From: Oceanospirillum sanctuarii
GTDB taxonomy: Bacteria; Pseudomonadota; Gammaproteobacteria; Pseudomonadales; Halomonadaceae
Assembly (NCBI RefSeq): GCF_002150805.1
Contig: NZ_MTBA01000004.1
Span: 372,001 to 436,000 of the forward strand
Reading direction: 5' to 3'
Length of the DNA stretch: 64,000 nt
Below, in pieces: positions 58,300 through 64,000 of the stretch (within the stretch, counting starts at the first letter, position 1; every line of letters starts with the position of its first letter). The position numbers and the translations under genes are program-made. The notes beneath the pieces are model-generated. The model saw only the letters and a list, made by a program, of their open reading frames with translations. It was not told the origin of the DNA and did no database searches.

Positions 58300-61200
58300 A
58301 TGCAACTGCAGTTAAAGTCCCAGATGGTTCCTGTAAAACCCGGTGATACCCGCCACTGGGGCAATCTGCCGGGACACGCCCGCGCACTGGTTATCAGCGA
58401 GTTGGCCCGTCAACAGGAACGCCTGCTGTTTGTGGTCACAAAAAGCCAGAGCGATGCGGAACAGTTGGCGGAACTACTGCAGTTCTTTCTGCCGGATGAC
58501 CTTCCGGTGTTGCGCATGCCGGACTGGGAAACCCTGCCTTACGATGCCTTTTCTCCCCATCAGGACATTATCTCCGAGCGACTTAAGGTGCTGTTCCAGC
58601 TGCCGCAGCTGAAAAAAGGTGTACTGGTAGCACCTGCATCAACGCTAATGCAGCGTCTGGCTCCGGAAAGTTACATCAGTGGCTCCACCTTCCTGCTGGA
58701 AACCGGCCAGCGTTTTGATGCACAGGCAATGAGCCGCCAGCTGGAACAGGCCGGTTACCACTGTGTGGATAATGTTTACAGCCACGGAGAATACGCGATC
58801 CGTGGTGCCCTGATGGACATTTTCCCCATGGGCAGCGATGAGCCAATCCGCATTGATCTGTTTGATGATGAGATCGACACCCTGCGCACCTTCGATCCGG
58901 AAACCCAGCGTTCACAGGAAAAAACCGATCAGATCCGTATTCTGCCTGCTCAGGAATATCCTCTCGACAGTAGTGGCAAAACCCAGTTTAAGATCGCCTT
59001 TCAGGAAGCCTTTGATATCGACTTCCGCCAGTGCCCCCTATATCAGGATGTCAGCAAAGGCATCCCATCACCGGGGCTTGAGTACTATCTGCCGCTGTTT
59101 TTTGAGCAGACTGCTGACCTGTTCAGCTACCTGCCAGACAACACCCTGCTGGTCAGCCACAGCGATACCGAAGAAGCCGCTGAACATTTCTGGGCGGAAG
59201 TAGAGCGCCGCTACGAAGATCGTCGTTACGATATTCAGCGCCCGATTCTGCCACCAGCTCAGTTATTCCTGCCGGTTAACCAGCTGTTCAGCCGTCTGAA
59301 AAGCTACGCCCGCGTTCAGCTGCACACCGCAGCGGTTGAAGATAAAGCCGGTCGTATTAACCTGCCGTTCTCAGAACCGGCTCAGCTACCGATCGATGCC
59401 AAAAGCAACACACCGCTGAAACAGCTGCAGGATCACCTGAAAAGCACCGATAAGCAGGTACTGTTCTGCGCTGAATCCGCCGGTCGCCGGGAAGCCCTGC
59501 TGGAACTGCTGGCCCGCATCGAACTGCGCCCGACCGGTTTTGACAGCTGGCAGAGTTTCAGCACAGCACCCAAGGCCGAGAGCAAGCTGGGTATAACCGT
59601 TGCGCCGCTGTTAGAAGGGATCACCTGTGAAGCCCCATCTTTTGAACTGATCAGCGAAAGCCAGCTTTTTGGTCAGCGCGTCTTTCAAAGTCGCCGACGT
59701 CAGAAAGCCACTGATATCGGTGAGTACACAGTACGCAGCCTGACCGAACTGCAGGAAGGTGCGCCTGTGGTACACATCGATCATGGTGTCGGCCGTTATC
59801 TGGGTCTGCAGGTGCTGGAGATCGATCAGCAGAAGGCAGAGTTCCTGACGCTGGAATACGCGGACGGTGCCAAACTCTATGTACCGGTCAGCTCCCTGCA
59901 TCTGATCTCCCGCTACTCCGGTGCCGGAGATGACCATGCGCCACTGCATAAGCTCGGCACCGAGCAGTGGGAAAAAGCCAAACGCAAAACTGCAGAGAAA
60001 ATTCGCGATACCGCCGCTGAACTGCTGGATATTTACGCTCGCCGCGCTGCCCGTAAAGGCTTCAGCCATAACAATCCGGATCAGTCTTACGAAGCCTTTG
60101 CCGCAGGTTTCCCGTTTGAGGAAACCCCGGATCAGATGATGGCAATCAACGCCGTAATTCAGGATATGATCTCGCCACAACCGATGGACCGCGTGGTCTG
60201 CGGTGATGTCGGTTTTGGTAAAACCGAAGTTGCCATGCGCGCCACCTTTATGGCGGTGATGAGCGGCAAACAGGTAGCGATTCTGGTGCCAACCACCCTG
60301 CTCGCCCAGCAGCACTTTGAAAACTTCCGTGACCGCTTTGCCGACTGGCCGGTACAGGTTGAAGTTCTGTCACGCTTCAAATCCACCAAAGAGCAGAAAG
60401 CCGTGCTGGAAAATATGGGTAACGGTAAAGCCGATATCGTGATCGGGACCCACAAGCTGCTGCAGAAAGACACCAACTTCAACGATTTGGGCCTGCTGAT
60501 TATCGATGAGGAACACCGCTTTGGTGTCGGTCAGAAAGAGAAGCTGAAATCCCTGCGTTCTGAGATTGATATCCTCACCATGACCGCCACGCCGATTCCG
60601 CGTACCCTGAATATGGCGATGTCCGGTATCCGGGATCTGTCGATTATCGCCACACCGCCAGCCAAACGTCTGTCGGTAAAAACCTTTGTCCGCAAATACG
60701 ACAAACCGACCATTAAAGAAGCGATTTTGCGTGAAATTCTCCGTGGTGGTCAGCTCTACTTCCTGCACAACGACCTGAAAACTATCGAAAATGCCGCCGA
60801 GACCATTCGCGAACTGGTGCCGGAAGCCCGCGTTGGTGTGGCCCATGGTCAGATGCCAGAGCGCCAGCTGGAACAGCTGATGTCGGATTTCTACCACAAG
60901 CGCTTTAACGTGTTGGTCTGCTCTACCATTATTGAAACCGGTATCGATATCCCAAGTGCCAACACCATTATTATCGAGCGTGCCGATAAGTTCGGCCTGG
61001 CTCAGCTGCATCAGCTGCGCGGTCGTGTCGGTCGATCTCACCATCAGGCCTACGCCTACCTTCTGACACCGGAAGGCAAAAAGCTGAGCAAAGATGCCGA
61101 GAAACGCCTCGAAGCGATCGCTCAGGCGGAAGATCTGGGCGCAGGCTTTACCCTGGCAACTCACGATATGGAGATTCGGGGTGCCGGTGAACTACTTGGC

Positions 61201-61767
61201 GAAGGCCAGAGCGGCCAGATGGAACAGGTGGGTTACAGCCTCTATATGGAGATGCTGGATAAAGCCGTTAAAGCGATCAAACAGGGTAAAACACCAGATC
61301 TGGACAAACCGTTGAATCAGGGCGCTGAGGTTAACCTGCGTATTCCGGCGCTGATTCCGGATGATTACCTGCCGGATGTGCACAGCCGTCTGGTGATGTA
61401 CAAACGCATCGCCAATGCCAGAGATAACAACGAGCTGAAAGAGCTGCAGGTGGAGATGATCGACCGCTTTGGTCTGCTGCCGGATCAGGTGAAGAACCTG
61501 TTTAATCAGACCCGCCTGAAACTGCGCGCCGAAGCGATCGGCATCAGCCGTATCGACTGCGGTGCGGAAAATGGCAGTCTCGAATTCACGGCAGAGACAC
61601 AGGTTGAGCCACTTGCCATTGTTAAGATGGTACAATCTGCGCCGAACCGGTATCGTCTCGAAGGCGCGAATAAATTACGCTTTACCGATCTGATGAATCA
61701 GCCTGAGCGCCGCTTCTCGGTGATCGAAACCTTGCTGTCCAAACTGTCGCCGGATAAGGCAGCCTGA
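58300..61767 (+). CDS. mfd: Transcription-repair coupling factor
   Basis: 1155 residues from ATG 58300 (MQLQLKSQMVPVKPGD); an in-frame ATG at 58267 adds 11 residues without a ribosome site. UvrB-homology region at the N-terminus (MPDWETLPYDAFSPHQDIIS), RNA-polymerase-interacting domain (VVHIDHGVGRYLGLQVLEI), then helicase motor: VCGDVGFGKTEVAMRATFM, LLIIDEEHRFGVGQKE, TATPIPRTLNMAMSG, TIIETGIDIPSANTIII, LRGRVGRSHHQAYAYLL. Removes stalled polymerase and recruits UvrA. Divergent from gap. Confidence 0.97.
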   Translation: MQLQLKSQMVPVKPGDTRHWGNLPGHARALVISELARQQERLLFVVTKSQSDAEQLAELLQFFLPDDLPVLRMPDWETLPYDAFSPHQDIISERLKVLFQLPQLKKGVLVAPASTLMQRLAPESYISGSTFLLETGQRFDAQAMSRQLEQAGYHCVDNVYSHGEYAIRGALMDIFPMGSDEPIRIDLFDDEIDTLRTFDPETQRSQEKTDQIRILPAQEYPLDSSGKTQFKIAFQEAFDIDFRQCPLYQDVSKGIPSPGLEYYLPLFFEQTADLFSYLPDNTLLVSHSDTEEAAEHFWAEVERRYEDRRYDIQRPILPPAQLFLPVNQLFSRLKSYARVQLHTAAVEDKAGRINLPFSEPAQLPIDAKSNTPLKQLQDHLKSTDKQVLFCAESAGRREALLELLARIELRPTGFDSWQSFSTAPKAESKLGITVAPLLEGITCEAPSFELISESQLFGQRVFQSRRRQKATDIGEYTVRSLTELQEGAPVVHIDHGVGRYLGLQVLEIDQQKAEFLTLEYADGAKLYVPVSSLHLISRYSGAGDDHAPLHKLGTEQWEKAKRKTAEKIRDTAAELLDIYARRAARKGFSHNNPDQSYEAFAAGFPFEETPDQMMAINAVIQDMISPQPMDRVVCGDVGFGKTEVAMRATFMAVMSGKQVAILVPTTLLAQQHFENFRDRFADWPVQVEVLSRFKSTKEQKAVLENMGNGKADIVIGTHKLLQKDTNFNDLGLLIIDEEHRFGVGQKEKLKSLRSEIDILTMTATPIPRTLNMAMSGIRDLSIIATPPAKRLSVKTFVRKYDKPTIKEAILREILRGGQLYFLHNDLKTIENAAETIRELVPEARVGVAHGQMPERQLEQLMSDFYHKRFNVLVCSTIIETGIDIPSANTIIIERADKFGLAQLHQLRGRVGRSHHQAYAYLLTPEGKKLSKDAEKRLEAIAQAEDLGAGFTLATHDMEIRGAGELLGEGQSGQMEQVGYSLYMEMLDKAVKAIKQGKTPDLDKPLNQGAEVNLRIPALIPDDYLPDVHSRLVMYKRIANARDNNELKELQVEMIDRFGLLPDQVKNLFNQTRLKLRAEAIGISRIDCGAENGSLEFTAETQVEPLAIVKMVQSAPNRYRLEGANKLRFTDLMNQPERRFSVIETLLSKLSPDKAA

Positions 61768-61772
61768 AACAG

Positions 61773-62765
61773 ATGAGAAATATGAATTTAATGACTCGCA
61801 GTCAGAATGCTCACACTAACTTTCTGAAATCTGCCCTGTGCCAGCTTAAGGGTAAAAGCCATAGCCTGATAACAGCCTCACTGCTGCTTATGGCGACAGC
61901 TGGCACTCCTTCTTTTGCTGAAGACAATGCGGCTCCTGAAAAAGCCGTGGCTCGTCACTATACCGTTGAGATGATTATCTTCAGCTACGAAGAACAGGAT
62001 AAAACCCTGTCTGAAAGCTGGCCGGAGAATGTTCAGGTTGAGCTGCCTAACGCCTATCTGAAACTCTATCGCCCTACTGATGTGACTCCGGAGCTTCTGG
62101 CAAAAACAGAACAGGAAGTGCAGACCCGCGTTCAGACCAAGGAAAACGGCGAGACAGAACTGATCGAAACTCCGGTGGGCATCGTACCTTTGAGCAATCA
62201 GCAACGCGCTGATCTGGCTAATAACCGCCTGCCGGATCTCTTCTATATGCCGGAAGATAAGATGCAGCTGATTCCTCAGCGTAATCGTCTGGAGCGCCGT
62301 AAGAACTTCCGCATCATGTTCCACGAAGCCTGGAATATGCCGGTGTACGACCGGGCAAACAGTACGCCCATTCATATTCGTGGTGGCGAACAATACGACA
62401 ACCTGTTTGAGCTTGAAGGTAGTATCAACCTGTCCGTTGCCCGCTACCTGCACCTGGACACAAACCTCTACCTGAGAGAGTTTGAAGCCAGCCAAAGCAG
62501 TGATCAGACCAACGTGCCGGGTTTTAGCGAGCTGTTAAGCAATAAGAACAGCTCAACGGCTATTCTACCGAGCAGCAACCTGACACCAAACCCATCACTG
62601 GCATTACTGGGGTTCCGCCAGTATCGGGTCGACACCATTATTCCTATGCAGCAATCCCGCAGAATGCGAAGCGGTGATCTGCACTACATCGACCACCCGC
62701 GCTATGGCATCCTGATTCAACTGACGCCATACAACGCTGAAGAAGAGCCCATCGCACTGCGTTAG
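61773..62765 (+). CDS. csiV: CsiV-family envelope protein
   Basis: 330 residues. Export signal with hydrophobic SLITASLLLMATAGTPSFAED; an ATG at 61782 with a GATGAG site is a possible later start. YTVEMIIFSYEEQ at the start of the mature part and a C-terminal HYIDHPRYGILIQLTPYN are hallmarks of CsiV, the peptidoglycan-binding activator of LpoA/PBP1a reported in Vibrio. It lies directly after mfd, as in Pseudomonas. Confidence 0.82.
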   Translation: MRNMNLMTRSQNAHTNFLKSALCQLKGKSHSLITASLLLMATAGTPSFAEDNAAPEKAVARHYTVEMIIFSYEEQDKTLSESWPENVQVELPNAYLKLYRPTDVTPELLAKTEQEVQTRVQTKENGETELIETPVGIVPLSNQQRADLANNRLPDLFYMPEDKMQLIPQRNRLERRKNFRIMFHEAWNMPVYDRANSTPIHIRGGEQYDNLFELEGSINLSVARYLHLDTNLYLREFEASQSSDQTNVPGFSELLSNKNSSTAILPSSNLTPNPSLALLGFRQYRVDTIIPMQQSRRMRSGDLHYIDHPRYGILIQLTPYNAEEEPIALR

Positions 62766-62789
62766 ACCTCTCACTTCTGCACACATCCT

Positions 62790-62833
62790 CTTTCAGCCCG
62801 CACTTACTCCGATAACGCGGGCTGAAAGTTTTT
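62790..62833 (+). terminator. csiV terminator inside the convergent gene end
   Basis: 12-bp perfect stem CTTTCAGCCCGC / GCGGGCTGAAAG, 15-nt loop, five T. The distal arm lies within the last codons of the convergent gene at 62804. Confidence 0.85.
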
Positions 62834-63577
62834 CAATGCCTGATAAAGTTCCTCTCCCTGTGGATCCCTGCGATTAACCCAGACGCCTATGTTGGTGGTA
62901 AAAACAGGCTTATCAGTAAACTCCAACTCCAGTCGTTCATCGTTCAAATAATCTGCTATTAAAAAACCGGCTAATTTCTCTGCAAAAACAAAGTCGACGC
63001 GCCCTTTTGCCAGCAACTGAAAGCCCTGAGTCAGACTATCAACCTGAACCTGCTCCATATCCGTATGTTTAAGTGCTGACTTTAAGCCTTGAGTGGCCAG
63101 ATCCGCCTGTCGCCCAACCGCTACTTTACCTGTCATATCATGCAAGCTTGGCCAGATGGTAACCTCGCCTGGGCTTGCCATGGGGACACGCAGACGGAAA
63201 AGCCCCATCTCAACGGTTTTATGATCCAGCTTAATCCAGTGGTAATCAGGGTCAGGCTTTAAGGGTGGGTAGAAACTGGCACTCCAACTTCCCTGAGTAA
63301 CGGTGAAATTGGCTCTGGCTGGCGGAAGAAAATGAGACTGCAGAACAATATTGCTACCGCCATTGGATAGGTCCTCCATCGCCTTGTTCAGTGCTTCAAA
63401 AGAGAGGCCTGCTCCGGACAGATGTTCGCTGGTATAGGGAGGGTATTCGATGGCAATCACTTCGACGACGAGTTTTCCGCTCACATCCGCCTTTGCTTTC
63501 TCTGCGAACCAAAGCAGACTAAGAAAAAACAGAGGAGCATAAAGACTTAAAAGCGGGTAGCTGAGCTTCAGACGCAT
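62804..63577 (-). CDS. Periplasmic solute-binding-like protein (SBP family 3 type)
   Basis: 257 residues. Signal peptide (hydrophobic YPLLSLYAPLFFLSLLWFAE, cleaved near AKADVS). VVEVIAIEYPPYTSEHLSGA, GLSFEALNKAM, FPPL-like and AVGRQADLATQGL segments, then LLAKGRVDFVFAEKLAGFLI, resemble bacterial extracellular solute-binding family 3. No permease gene is adjacent, so it may be a sensor-type stand-alone protein rather than a transporter part. Confidence 0.7.
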   Translation of the reverse strand: MRLKLSYPLLSLYAPLFFLSLLWFAEKAKADVSGKLVVEVIAIEYPPYTSEHLSGAGLSFEALNKAMEDLSNGGSNIVLQSHFLPPARANFTVTQGSWSASFYPPLKPDPDYHWIKLDHKTVEMGLFRLRVPMASPGEVTIWPSLHDMTGKVAVGRQADLATQGLKSALKHTDMEQVQVDSLTQGFQLLAKGRVDFVFAEKLAGFLIADYLNDERLELEFTDKPVFTTNIGVWVNRRDPQGEELYQALKNFQPALSE

Positions 63578-63663
63578 AAACCAACCTCAATAGACGCGAT
63601 CTGCCGTTAATATCAGGCGACCTCCTGCCCCAAAAGACCATTCCGTTTAAAAAACACAAACAA

Positions 63664-63697
63664 AAAGAGCTTCGCTATCTCAATAGCAAAGCTCTTT
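63664..63697 (-). terminator. Terminator of the chemotaxis receptor gene
   Basis: AAAGAGCTT.GCTAT / ATAGC.AAGCTCTTT around a 4-nt loop with one mismatch; downstream of the leftward receptor gene. Confidence 0.7.
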
Positions 63698-63763
63698 GTT
63701 AAAGGTAGCGGAATCGATTGCTATGCGACAGAAACAGCACAGCGCTCAATTTCAGGCTAAAAA

Positions 63764-64000
63764 CTATACCCGGAAAGCCGCTACCACCTGTTGCAGCTGG
63801 CTGGCTTGCTGAGAGATCTCTTCGCTGGCTTCCGAATTGCGTTTCACCGCTTCAGAAGTGTCTTCAGTAATATCCCGAATCACGACGATGTTCTGCCCCA
63901 CTTCATTGGCGACGCTACTTTGCTCTTCAATGGCAGCAGCAACCTGAGTTGCCCGATCAGAAATATCCGTCACATCCTGAGTGATGGACATCAGCACCTG
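63764..64000 (-). CDS. Methyl-accepting chemotaxis protein, C-terminal end (runs off right edge)
   Basis: The last ~78 codons only; the frame is open to the window edge. AAAIEEQSSVANEVGQNIVV is the classic segment just after the signalling hairpin tip, followed by coiled-coil and a short tail (LQQVVAAFRV) with no CheR-binding pentapeptide. Sensor domain and ligand not visible. Confidence 0.9.
   Translation of the reverse strand, partial: QVLMSITQDVTDISDRATQVAAAIEEQSSVANEVGQNIVVIRDITEDTSEAVKRNSEASEEISQQASQLQQVVAAFRV

Noticed and set aside
58140-58346. 68-residue frame upstream of mfd
   Set aside because: No ribosome site, overlaps mfd in another frame, AT-rich promoter-like DNA.
1-64000. CRISPR arrays, tRNA, rRNA, IS elements, origin
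   Set aside because: No regularly spaced repeats with unique spacers, no cloverleaf, no transposase frame and no DnaA-box cluster were seen by reading.

Overview
The window is chromosomal DNA from a gammaproteobacterium. Its gene order closely follows the well-known Pseudomonas arrangement (tatD-pilZ-holB-tmk-mltG-pabC-fabF-acpP-fabG-fabD-plsX-rpmF-yceD; rluC|rne; murB-ptp-kdsB-ycaR-lpxK; exbD-exbB-comEC-DUF2062-lol; nqr-gap|mfd). The Na+-translocating NADH:quinone reductase operon, the linked msbA and the overall protein style suggest a marine member of the Oceanospirillales (Neptuniibacter/Amphritea/Marinobacterium-like). The genus is inference; no rRNA is present.

Left edge (1-1451): an island boundary. 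The N-terminal part of a tyrosine recombinase that I recognise as GmtY (the marker of Gamma-Mobile-Trio, GMT, islands) runs off the left end. Directly beside it, a host radical-SAM gene has been cut after 41 codons, inside its cysteine cluster. The island body, with whatever cargo it carries, lies outside the window to the left. The intact TetR gene upstream of the broken gene overlaps it by ATGA and was its operon partner.

1727-17748: a small orphan protein, a YiiX/NlpC-P60-like hydrolase, then a long leftward block for DNA replication (holB, tmk), c-di-GMP sensing (pilZ), septum/peptidoglycan (mltG), folate (pabC), the fatty-acid/phospholipid cluster (fabF, acpP, fabG, fabD, plsX) with rpmF-yceD, the divergent Maf/YceF pyrophosphatase, and sppA-HAD-rluC. 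17749-18417 is a long structured rne leader; rne follows on the + strand.

21616-35094: cell-envelope block on the - strand (murB, LMW-PTP, kdsB, ycaR, lpxK, msbA, exbD, exbB, comEC; then DUF2062 on +; pldA, lolD, a single lolC/E-type permease). This covers the KDO-lipid A precursor steps, lipid A flipping, energisation, DNA uptake, lipoprotein release and outer-membrane phospholipase.

35542-47100: more accessory. aguAB (agmatine to putrescine), an AT-rich putative abortive-infection-like membrane protein, a well-formed stand-alone small-RNA gene with its own promoter and terminator, a GAF-GGDEF diguanylate cyclase, a WHy-domain lipoprotein, a subtilisin-like protease, and a three-gene RimK-like ATP-grasp / M14-like peptidase / GNAT-C39 peptidase cluster that looks like a peptide-modification system.

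47116-64000: sthA, then nqrABCDEF-apbE-nqrM as one complete leftward operon including both maturation factors, gap, divergent mfd-csiV, a periplasmic solute-binding-like protein, and the C-terminus of a methyl-accepting chemotaxis protein running off the right end. No tRNA, rRNA, IS element or CRISPR array was seen.
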